From Aulostomus chinensis (taxonomy: Eukaryota > Chordata > Actinopteri > Syngnathiformes > Aulostomidae): a stretch of 64,000 nt of DNA. Below the pieces are notes generated by a model. The model was given only the letters and a program-made list of their open reading frames with translations, ran no database searches and had not been told where the DNA came from. Location of the stretch: the NCBI GenBank assembly GCA_037954235.1, contig JBBMOA010000004.1:8050099-8114098 (forward strand). Reading direction: 5' to 3'. Positions 48,801-57,959 of this stretch are shown in pieces. Position numbers and translations under genes: made by a program. Position 1 is the first letter of the stretch, and each line of letters begins with the position of its first letter.

Positions 48801-51800
48801 CATAACGCGCATAATCTAATTTGACCCCCTGAACATGCATGAAATTCGCTGAAATTCGGCACAATCGTTCGGTATGTCTCAACATTCACTAATCAAAAAC
48901 AAAAACGCCACAAAAGTCTATAGCGCCACCTAGGGAGCCACACAAAAAAAAGATAATTTTTTTTAATTTCGCGCGCTATAACTCCTCACACAAAACTCCC
49001 ACAAACATGGGACCAACACCGTTGGACTCGTCTCATCAAGACGAACAATTCTTACACTCTGACCCCTCACCTATCTCCAACAGAATGTCCACAAATTGGA
49101 CAAAACTGTCAAAATCAGGACTTTTTTTACTCCCCGAACAAAATCTATCTCCTCCTAAACCGTAAATGCCAGGGCTTCCAAACTTTCACACATTACTCTC
49201 CCAACTGTGCTGATTAAAAGTTCAGTAAGAATAATATACCACGCGCTCGGTTCCCATTTTATAAGCCGTCAAAGTCGGGGAGACACGTTTCACGCTTACA
49301 ATGGAAGTCAATGGGGAGGCCGTGTCCTCTCATGGTACATACTCTTGAACAAATGCTTCTCACGTCTATACCATACATCGCACAGCTTTTAAAAACATAT
49401 CACTGTATTCCTGACAAAAATCCCTACAAAAATATGGTATTTTGTGTTACTTTCGACCAACGTAGGCCGAGTTATTCAGCTTTTACACACTACATTTCTC
49501 TTAATCCTCCACTCTCGCACAGATCAAAGAAAGTGCAGCGGGGGAGGGGCTCTTAAAGGCCCAGCTGGCAGCTCTGCTCTCAGCTCTGCTCTCAGCTCTG
49601 ACAGAGATGGCAGAGATTTGTTTACTGTAGTCATGGAAACCACAATTGGCGCTTCTCTGCCCTCATGTACATACTCTCAAACAAACACTTGTAGCTTCTA
49701 AACTAAAACACTCACACCTTCAGAAAACACACCATTGAATTCCTGAGAAAAAACTCTACGAACTGATGTCTTTACATTACACTTTTGACCAACATATGCA
49801 GAGTTATGACTGTGTTTGTCAGTAAAACTGCCAAATCCTCCTCTGCTCTCCACTCTGACAGAGATGGCAGAGAGCGAGCAGAGAAGGGAGGGGCTCTTAA
49901 AGGGCCGGCTCTCAGCTCTGCAGTCACACTGTGCAGCGCACTGAGGCTCGTATCTCCTCAACTACAAGGCCTAGGGATTTGCCGATTACACCGTTGGATT
50001 GGGGCCGGTGTCAAGGACTCAGCCGTAGGCCGCGCGGGGGCTCAGGCCCTAACAACGCTGCTTGCAGCTTTAATTTCAATTAAATTGTTACCGGAAAAAG
50101 TACCGAACCAGATCTGGCACCGAAATCAAGGTACCAGTACCGAAAATTTTTGAAAGGTACCCAGACCTAGGTAACAGTACTCCTGAAGGGTCACATATTG
50201 TGCAGTAACAGTACTCCCTAAGGGTCACATAGTGTGGTAACAGTACTCCTGAAGGGTCACATATAGTGCAGTAATAATACTCCTGAAGGGTCACATAGTG
50301 TGGTAACAGTACTCCTGAAGAATCACATATAGTGCGGTAACAGTACTCCTGAAGGGTCACATAGTGTGGTAACAGTACATACAGTGTATATATAACTACA
50401 GAAATGCTGGCTGTGCTGGAGCTTCGGAAATATTAAATATATTAAATACCCTAACCCTAACGGTAACATTGCAGTCAAGATGCTGAGGTAACATAATCCC
50501 AAAGTACATTTTTAAAATGAGAAATAAATGTTAAATATTCTTAAGAAATGTTTATGCAGCACTCACAACTAAGCAGTAACTAACTTTATGATGGACCTTT
50601 ACTCCGAAGGGTTAACATCTGATTTAGACTTGGGTGTCAAAACCTCCAACCTAACAGACAGGAATCACATGACGGACAAACACGTTGGAGGGGTGGACAG
50701 CAGCCTACTTCAGTCTGCCATCCTTTTTTCAAATTACTACAAAATGTATGACTACATGTATTTTCTAAACTGAATAATGGCCTTAATGATGACCACTGTA
50801 AACCAATATGGAAGTTTCGTAATTCACACCACGTAATACCATCCAGCATCTCCTCTTACGACAATAATAATAAAGGTTTACATCAGTGACTCATCGGTGT
50901 ATCAAAATTAACCTCTTAACAATGACATCACATATTGGTCTTCTAATTTTCTCTTTAATCTTTTTAGTGATGTTCTACACCCTGCCCTTCTAACTAGGAT
51001 ACAAACAACTAAACTTTGTTGAGGAACAACTGCCATGCTTTGAAATGACTCACCATTCCCTTCGGTCCCAGAGTGCTTTTCACCAGATCTCCGATGGCAA
51101 TGGCGCCTACAAAAGACGACTGCAGAGAACAAAAAACAATTGATCTACCAGAGAAATTGTTTTCTGCACATGAAGTAATAATGAAAATCTGAGATCTACA
51201 AACTCACCAGTCTTGCAGTTTCTGCTTTCTCCTCATCAGCTCCATGTTTGAAGATATTGACAGGAGCCATGGACAAGGACGCCTGCAGAGACATCCATTC
51301 ACAATCCGCATTTTTAGCTGATTAAGAACATATTATTTGAGTAGCAATGCAGTGCTACAAAGACCCCAGCAAATTCATTCTTTTCTCCAGATTAAAACAC
51401 ACCACAACATAGATTGTATTTTACTGACAATCACATGTAAAATAATAAAAACCCCAAAACAATCAAAAACAGCAATTTGTTAAAATTAATAAAGATGATT
51501 AATGTTTAAAAGCATATGCCAAATATTTATCTCTGACAAAGGCGAGGACACAATCATTTTCCGAGTACCGTGAACGCAACACTGACCATCCTGGAAACCG
51601 CTAGAGGCCTCAGGAAAGTATAAGGTGGACATAACACGGTTTTACAAGTAGAACACAAGTATGTTCGATCATTTCTAGCTGCCCCTGTGATAAACTAACA
51701 CTAATTATTATTATATTCTTTCAATTCACTGATCCACTTCTTCCTGACACCCACCGATATCTGTTTGACCTAGCGTGCTAATGAGCAGGCCATGTGGCAC

Positions 51801-52128
51801 ACATAGAACGTAATTCAATATAGGCTGGCAGGTTAAATTGAAACTCTTTCATAATATTAGCTACAGGAGACAACACAATTGTAATGGATTTAATATTTCG
51901 TTCGTTGAGCAGCAGCTGTTAGCTAAGCCACGAAAGCATTCATTCCGCCCATGTGCTCGCCGGGTAGCTCGCCGGGTCGCTAACACGCGCTAGAAGTGAC
52001 ATGAATTGCGTGAAAACAGATCCACGGAGTCGCTGAATATTAAGTCTAATATTTAATGGAATTTTGGCGGAAGGATGGATCACTTTCGTGAGCTTTTAAC
52101 GAGGGAAATGAATGTCGTAACTCACCAT
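42812..52128 (-). CDS. cct2: T-complex protein 1 subunit beta (CCT-beta chaperonin)
   Basis: Sixteen coding exons (minus, 5' to 3'): 52126-52128 (ATG only), 51208-51282, 51054-51119, 47226-47337, 47052-47128, 46871-46983, 45933-46135, 45745-45845, 45069-45196, 44436-44539, 44117-44236, 43907-44035, 43388-43491, 43139-43238, 42918-43059 and 42812-42842. They sum to 1608 nt, 535 residues, the same length as human CCT2. The product is one of eight subunits of the cytosolic TRiC/CCT ring that folds actin and tubulin using ATP. Seen: GDLVKSTLGPKGMDKIL, VTNDGATILK, EVGDGTTSVTVLAAELL (nucleotide site), VYGGGCSEMLMA, and end KRVPDHHPC. All splice phases agree. Intron 3 (47338-51053) is swollen by a minisatellite, a hAT remnant and a Helitron-like element. 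Confidence 0.98.
47655..47745. repeat. Minisatellite, left part, cct2 intron 3
   Basis: Units around CTCCTGAAGGGTCACATA and GTGTGGTAACAGTA, alternating roughly 32 and 34 bp. It continues at 50170-50375 on the other side of the inserted hAT remnant. Confidence 0.85.
48073..48369 (+). pseudogene. hAT transposase fragment with BED zinc finger
   Basis: A 98-codon frame contains RCNICKKDVLAKDGNTSNL followed by MKHLNVHGR: C-x2-C, then H-x4-H, the BED finger of hAT transposases and ZBED proteins that binds transposon ends. Before it lies VWLHFIRIDANRA, the usual lead-in. A stop follows PPVMDMPL, and the catalytic DDE and hAT dimerisation regions are absent. Confidence 0.8.
48568..50073 (+). mobile_element. 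Helitron2/Helentron-like non-autonomous element, copy 1
   Basis: Starts TTAGGGCCTGAGCC (48568-48581). The reverse complement GGCTCAGGCCCTAA lies at 50039-50052, followed by a 21-nt tail that contains the hairpin GCTGCTTGCAGC and ends TTTAA. An inverted repeat terminal on one side and subterminal plus hairpin on the other fits Helitron2/Helentron ends. Copy 2 at 59181-60705 is nearly identical. Open frames inside have no known domain. It is nested in the hAT remnant in cct2 intron 3. Class is inferred from ends only. Confidence 0.6.
50170..50375. repeat. Minisatellite, right part, cct2 intron 3
   Basis: Six to seven units with CTCCTGAAGGGTCACATA alternating with ATAGTGCAGTAACAGTA and GTGTGGTAACAGTA. 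Continuous with 47655-47745 once the hAT insertion is removed. Confidence 0.9.
50376..51050. other. Rest of cct2 intron 3
   Basis: One short CCCTAACCCTAA word near 50450. No other feature recognised. Confidence 0.5.
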
Positions 52129-52330
52129 GATGTCTGAGGTTCTGGGCACGCACAGAAGAAGGGCTGGACGGCTTGTGACGCAACTACGTAAAAGCGTGTT
52201 GCTGCTTTCAGGGTATTGAAGGAGAAGGCACATCTGCTGCCACCGGCGGTACGTTCATGACGAGCAGCTTGATGACCAGAAGGTTCGAGGCCCTTTTCAC
52301 GGCTGTACTGGCCAATTCAATAAGAGAACC
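52129..52330 (-). promoter_or_regulatory. cct2 5' UTR and promoter region
   Basis: Immediately upstream of the ATG-only first coding exon. The minus strand has GGAGAAGGCACATCTGC-type sequence, CpG-containing words (TGACGCAACTACGTAA, CCGGCGG) and no TATA box near the ATG. This fits a CpG-type housekeeping promoter. Placement is by position only. Confidence 0.35.
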
Positions 52331-52990
52331 ATTCATACACAGAGCAAACGGAACCTCTTGCACCGAAAACAGCAGAGTTCAAATTACATATTAATGTTAC
52401 TTACTCAGATTGAAGCGCATCAAAGGAGAAAATTGACCTTGATTTATGGAAAATATGTTGGTTCTCAGGTTTATATGTTGCTCTCTTTCTGGAATTCATT
52501 TCGGATTCTTGACTCCCGAGTCTTGATAGATTATTGAATCTACTGGTCAGGACAAGACCAGATTTCTACCAAAACTTGGTTAAAAAAAACCAAAAAACTG
52601 GAACGGGACTGTATCATGGTGATAACGCAAGGATGGAAGATTTTTGATGATGTATCACACTTGGTCACTTACTTGAGACTAAAGTCAGAATTGTGAGCCA
52701 AAATAAAATGTTCTTGTAAATTTGGTGCCTTTTGTGATGGTTGTTTCACACAACAGCAGCTTTAATTAGAACTGGGTTAGAACTGGGCTGCAAACATGAA
52801 TGCAGCACCAAAACAATTATGACAACACAAATTAAAAGAAAATTCATGACCACAATTTCTTTGCTCTCCGGATTTGACAGAAATGCCACATAATATTTAC
52901 ACACTGGACAAATAAAACACACCTCTTTATGAACAATTTAATCAATATCTCAATTTTACTGTGATATTCTAATGGTGTTCCACACATACA

Positions 52991-55860
52991 CTAGGGCTTC
53001 TTCTGGCCCCGCCTCCGGCCTCTGTGATTGACTGGCAGGACAGGCAGGCAGTAGATGTGCATGGGGAACTTCCTGAAGTAGCTGCTGACCCAGGGCCTGC
53101 AAGAGATCAGGATCCTCAGATTTAAAACGAAATCTCAGCAATAACCATCAAATATGTTTCGCAAATGTTCCGGTAGCAGCAGATGATGTTTCTCTGATGC
53201 TCATATAAAAATAATATCAAATTATTCAAATGATAAATTATTATTTTTAGATTAGTTGGCGGCCCGGTGGAGCAGTGGTCCTCACTGTGGCCCCCAGCAA
53301 GAAGGTTGTGGGTGGAGCCCCGGCTGCAGCACGGGGTCTTTCTGGGTGAGTCTCCATGTTCTCCCTGTTCCTGCTGGGTTCTCTCTGGTACTCCAGCTTC
53401 CTCCACAGTCCAAAGACATCAAGAGGGACCAGGTTAATCCAGACTCTAAATTGACCGTAGGCGTGGCTGGGAGAGCCAATGGTTGTCTGTCTCTATGTGT
53501 TGGCCCTGCCATGGACTGGTGACCTGTCCAGGGGGAAGGCTGCTGGGATAGGCTCCACCCCCACCACCCTCAACAGGAGAAGAGGGGGAAGATGGAGGGA
53601 TGGATGGAGGGATGGATGGATGATGGATGGAGGGATGGATGGATGATGGATTAGATTATTTTTTCTCTATTTTTTCAATTTGTTTTTTCTTTGTTTATTT
53701 TGTTCTAATTTCCAGTCATTTGTAGCCACCATCCATCCACCCATCCATCCACCCATCCATCCACCCATCCATCCATCCAGCCACCCATCCATCCATCATC
53801 CATCCAGCCACCCATCCATCCATCCATCATTCATCCGTCAATTCCATCCATCCAGCCATCCATCCATCCATCCACACATCCATCCATCCATCCATCCATC
53901 CATCCATCCATCCAGCCACCCATCCATCATCCATCCCTCCATCATCCATCCATCCATCCACACACTCATCCATCCATCCACACACCCATCCATCCATCAT
54001 CCATCCATCCATCATCCATCCATCCACACACCCATCCATCCATCATCCATCCATCATCCATCCATCCCTCCATCCACACACCCATCCATCCATCATCCAT
54101 CCATCATCCATCCATCCCTCCATCCATCATCCATCCATCCAATAATACAATCTAAATCAATAAAACCATCATTCATCTGCATTTATATTCTACACTGATC
54201 ATCTGAGACTCGGGTGCGTGTTCTTACTTTGTAACTCGTTGGTTCAGACTCAGGTAGCATAGATTTTGCCACAGGAGCTTGTTCTCCTGCAGGCGGAGGA
54301 ACTCAAACTCTTGTTGCCTCTCATCATCCAGACGCAATGACTCACGAAGTTCCGCCTCGATATGACCCAGCTGGACCAGTGAAAAACATGTAAGTCACAT
54401 GATTAATATTCAAATAACAAGATCATCTTCACTAATGAACCCTCTGATGATGCTGGAAGCCTGAATGCAATGCTTAGCAGTGCTAAGCTAATGTTAGCCT
54501 ATGAAGGAGCTACACCAGGGTCACATGACTTCAGTGTCACCACCACTAAGCTTCAGGCTTCTTGTGTTTCCCCTGATGACCTTTAATGACCTCCATGACC
54601 TCTGTAGGCTCCTCTAGACTCTTGTTAGCAACCCAGGTTTTTAAGACTCCACCACTCCAACATCCACCAGTCTGGTGTTTACTGGTGGATCTGATGTAGA
54701 ACTGAACCTCCACCATCCACCAGTCTGGTGTTTACTGGTGGATCTGATGTAGAACTGAACCTCCACCATCCACCAGTCTGGTGTTTACTGGTGGATCTGA
54801 TGTAGAACTGAACCAGTCTGGTGTTTACTGATGGATCTGATGTGGAACTGAACCTCTACCATCCACCGGTCTGGTGTTTACTGGTGGATCATATGTTGAC
54901 CTGAACCTCCAACATCCAACTCTGTGTGTTCTGCTGAGTCCCTTTCTACTTTTAAGAGACAATTGAAGACTCAATTGTTCAGAGAGCACCGAGGCACTGA
55001 ACCTGACTCTGCTCCTCTTTGGGGTAGAATAAGTCAGAGGGTCCAAGACCCAGCACTTAGTGACTATGTAGCACTAACTGTGTTGGGTGATGTTGTATGT
55101 CTGTTATATTTTAAAAAAAAAAAAAAAAAAAGGGAGGGGGGCGACACTTCTTCTGCCACTAGATGGCAGTACCTGTGACCAAATCACAACTGAAGCACTT
55201 TTGCACTTCCTATGGACTTTTCCTTAATTAGGTCTGAATTCTTGCTTGTGTTGTACGTCGCTTTGGACAAAAACGTCTGCTAAATGAAATTGGAGAATTG
55301 TTGTAGAATCCACCGGTCCGGTGTTTACTGGTGGATCTGATGTAGAACTGAACCTCCAACATCCACCGGTCTGGTGTTTACAACAGACCAGAAGACTTTT
55401 TTCCTGTGCTTTTCTATTTTTGTTCAGCACAGTTTAACTTCTTCAAAACGTCAATAGACTCTGGGGTTTCTGACCTCTTCTAGTAGGCTCTTGTTGTCTG
55501 CTTGGTCTCTCTGCTGCTGGTGAAGAGACAGAGATGCCGCTGTCCACCTGCCCTCCTCATTCACACCTGGTCGACCTGCAGCACCTGTCTGCTGCTGCTG
55601 GATGATCGCAAAGATGAAAGAGCTGAGAGGAAGGACCGAAGAGATTGGATTAACCCCCCAGCAGCACTTGTATAGACATCTATCTTTGTGAGGACCACAA
55701 CCTCAACTATGACAACAAAGACTCCAAACCTGCAACTCAATCGAGTCTACTGATTGTTGCAGTTACAGTACACACTCCTGTCACCTGTGTTCTCTGCTGC
55801 CTGCCTCCTCCTGAATCTGGGAGAGGTGCCGACTACCCATCATGCCCTGCAATGTGCGCA

Positions 55861-55933
<73 letters not shown>

Positions 55934-57802
55934 ACACATGATCTGGTATCAGTTAATTACATGTTCTAAGATGAGTGTCGGAAGTTGAGAGAAGGAGGCG
56001 AGACAGTCCCTAGGGTTAGTTTCCGTGGTGACAGGAGCCATGTTTTGGTCAGATGACACCGACACACAGCTACCTGATCTCCAGCAACTCTAGTGCAAGC
56101 TTCATTTCAAAAGCCCATAGCTTGTTTTCTTGTATCCATGATATCATTCTTTGCAGTGAACACACATTGAACAAAGGTTGACAGTGTAACCTGTAATGTT
56201 TACTTTAAAGTGAGGTAGCATTCTTCATTGTGATGTCATTGGTTACTAAATGGTTAAAGCCATTAAGAGTGTTGATATTAGTTAAACTGATATTTCAGTC
56301 AGAAGCTGTATTTTTCCTTCCAAGTACTCACTTACAGGAGTACTCAGCTCACTCAGATGTTTTTTCCTCCTGCATCATTTCTCATTGACTCCAGAATGCA
56401 GGAAGAATCAGCCACGTATATTTGGCTTGAAGCTAACAGAGACTGATGCTAACATCAGCTAAACTGTCCACAAACATCTGTTCACCAATTCTCCTGGTGG
56501 TCTGGTAGAATCTGGTCTCAGGTAGCACCTGCATCAGTGCAGATGCAGCTGAATGAAAAAGGTGTGGGTGAAAGCAGACGATGCCCCCTGTTGGTTTGGA
56601 GGGTGAAGCACTGGCAGGTTCCCAGTGTCATAAAGCACTTTTAATAAAACAATATTTATATTGTAAAAGCAGGAAAACATTATAAATAATAACAGGAATG
56701 ATGGTTCACTTAAGGAATTACTGTGATTATTTAACACATAGACTTTTGAGCTCTGTTAAGTTTCAACATTGTGAAAGAAATACTCTTTGAAAGAGATACA
56801 TTTACTTTAAATTCCATTTACAATTTCAAAATATTCATAAACCTGAATTATATAATGTCTATAATGTAGCTTTTTAGCTTTGTATGTACTGTATTTGCTT
56901 GCAACTAATGATTGACAGTTTTGTTGTTGCTCTCACCTTAGTTTGAGTTTAAGTTGCTGAAATAACTATACTAATATTACGAACACAACTGTTCCAGTAG
57001 AGAAAAAAACTATATTGATATCCTGACTAACACGGTAACTGTCTTCTCTTCATGCGTTTTACTCTGTTGTTGTTGTTGTTGTTATCTACCAAGAACAGAA
57101 ATACACGCAGCCAGTTAGATGACCACAACCTTCATCAACTCAAATTGAGCTGATTGAAAATGCCGCACATGGCTGTCCAGTCACAGAGGGCTCGCTGGTT
57201 TGATCCTGGTTGCTACTGTAAGTTGCTGAGCCCCGAATTTCTCCTGATGATGGTGCCATGAGTGTGTTTCTCAACTACAGAAGATTGTTTGGAGCGTTTC
57301 ACCCCTACAAGCACTTGAGAGACGGCGTCACCATGATCTTTGACCTCTACAATCCCAGAGGACAAAGGCATTCCAGATATGTGGTGTTTATGTGATGTGG
57401 CCGTGACCTCTGACCCTCAAAAACTGTTCAGATCATGTTTGAGTCCTCATGGATATCACCTATCATGGCAAAGGTGATGAATGTCTCAGGTTTGAAAAGT
57501 GTGATGCGGCTGTCTTCTACCATTTTATTATTTTACCGTATTGTAACTGGTTGACTTTTGTTGTCAGATGAGGGTAAAATGCATGAAACATTAGCAAATG
57601 CAAACAAACATTAAAAAAGGGGATTTAAGTGAAAAATGATCCTGCAGCAACTCCCTACATACAAAAAAAGCATTTTGACACAATTGAGATGATGGCTGAT
57701 ACTCACAGTGTGCTGAGCATCCATGTCCATCTTCCTGTTTGTGACTGTCCACTTCATTAGTCTGGTGTTTCTATGCACCTCCTTCCCACCTGAATTAGTC
57801 AT
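52991..57802 (-). CDS. Unidentified small coiled-coil protein gene
   Basis: Five exons chain in phase (minus, 5' to 3'): 57707-57802 (tentative start at 57802; or an internal exon 57707-57789 with acceptor), 55785-55846, 55475-55622, 54228-54370 and 52991-53096. They read MTNSGGKEVHRNTR, then SRHLSQIQEEAGS, a segment with QQQQ and HQQQRDQADNKSLLEE, then LGHIEAELRESLRLDDERQ and FLRLQENKLLWQNLCYLSLN, ending KPWVSSYFRKFPMHIYC and RRRGQKKP then TAG. The product is about 184 residues if the start is right. Leucine and charged spacing suggests a coiled coil, and the tail is basic. I do not recognise the family. Matching phases across four introns argue it is real. It lies 5' of cct2 on the same strand, with its 3' end about 860 bp from the cct2 ATG. 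Confidence 0.6.
53258..53650 (+). mobile_element. tRNA-derived SINE with GGAT tail
   Basis: Starts GGCGGCCCGGTGGAGCAGTG and includes GTGGGTGGAGCCCCGGCTGC and TGGACTGGTGACCTGTCCAG; it ends in (GGAT)n at 53590-53650. Target duplication TTAGATTAGTT (53247-53257) and TTAGATTATTT (53651-53661). It lies in the last intron of the coiled-coil gene. Confidence 0.9.
53728..54143 (+). repeat. (ATCC)n microsatellite, about 415 bp, with CACCC/CAGCC interruptions
   Basis: ATCC units with periodic ACCC, AGCC, ACAC and ATC variants. It is complementary to the (GGAT)n tail of the SINE about 80 bases upstream. Confidence 0.97.
54662..54911 (+). repeat. 53-bp minisatellite with a hairpin in each unit
   Basis: Units start at 54662, 54715 and 54768 (53-bp spacing), then become irregular. 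Each contains CCACCAGT, CTGGTGTTT, ACTGGTGG, so CCACCAGT and ACTGGTGG form an 8-bp stem. Further units at about 55312-55383 lie beyond an insertion. It lies in an intron of the coiled-coil gene. Confidence 0.92.
54912..55311 (+). mobile_element. LINE 3' end inserted in the 53-bp minisatellite
   Basis: The plus-strand frame reads STFKRQLKTQLFREHRG, a LINE RT C-terminal signature (FKxxLKTxLF), then an A-run (55111-55129). It ends with the 3' tail GTACGTCGCTTTGGACAAAA ACGTCTGC. The same tail, reversed, is at 13744-13815. Minisatellite units continue on both sides. Confidence 0.7.
55865..55938 (+). repeat. (CA)n microsatellite next to a splice acceptor
   Basis: About 36 CA units with one TA interruption. 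On the minus strand this is (TG)n ending 18 nt before the AG of the 62-nt exon of the coiled-coil gene. Confidence 0.95.
56290..56530 (+). repeat. Dispersed repeat family R1, copy 3
   Basis: Same order of blocks as at 21349 and 34280: CTTCCAAGTACTCAC, CACTCAGATGTTTTTTCC, CCTGCATCA, GTATATTTGGCTTGAA and CCTGGTGGTCTGGTA-type ending. More diverged than the other two. Confidence 0.65.
56530..57690. other. Intron stretch without recognised features
   Basis: One short (TTG)n near 57067-57083. No exon, RNA gene or known repeat was recognised. Confidence 0.4.
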
Positions 57803-57959
57803 CAGTGTGTGTGTTTGTGTGTGTTTGTGTGTCCTCACCTCTAAATGTGTTTAGAAAACCGACTGATTCACACTGCAAGGAAACTTGGATACACTTGTTG
57901 TTGGATGAATAAGTTCGCAACGCCATCACAAGCGTTTTCCAGAGCAATAAAGCATTTTT

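Larger units (their letters stand above)
47746..50169 (+). mobile_element. hAT transposon remnant with 8-bp target duplication
   Basis: Both flanks carry GGTAACAG (47738-47745 and 50170-50177), an 8-bp duplication as expected for hAT. Ends: left TAGGGGCAGGTACCGAA, right reading TAGGTCTGGGTACC on the reverse strand, an imperfect terminal inverted repeat. Inside, 48073-48369 encodes a BED-type zinc finger. A 1.5-kb element (48568-50073) is nested within. Without it, about 0.9 kb remains, so most of the transposase is deleted. Confidence 0.82.

Noticed and set aside
50088..50360. Minus-strand frame with a repeating CDPSGVLLPHYV-like pattern
   Set aside because: It is the cct2 intron minisatellite read in one frame. 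Copy differences are not codon-structured.
33916..52128. LRRC10 gene expected near CCT2 and BEST3 from human synteny
   Set aside because: No leucine-rich-repeat frame was seen in this interval on either strand.
12979..53650. tRNA genes suggested by A-box and B-box words
   Set aside because: All occurrences are heads of SINEs with SINE bodies, tails and target duplications; no complete cloverleaf was found.
53680..54198. Long open frame rich in His, Pro, Ser and Ile
   Set aside because: It is the translation of the (ATCC)n microsatellite; no stop arises because the repeat lacks stop codons in that frame.
55754..55969. His-Thr repeat frame
   Set aside because: Translation of the (CA)n microsatellite.
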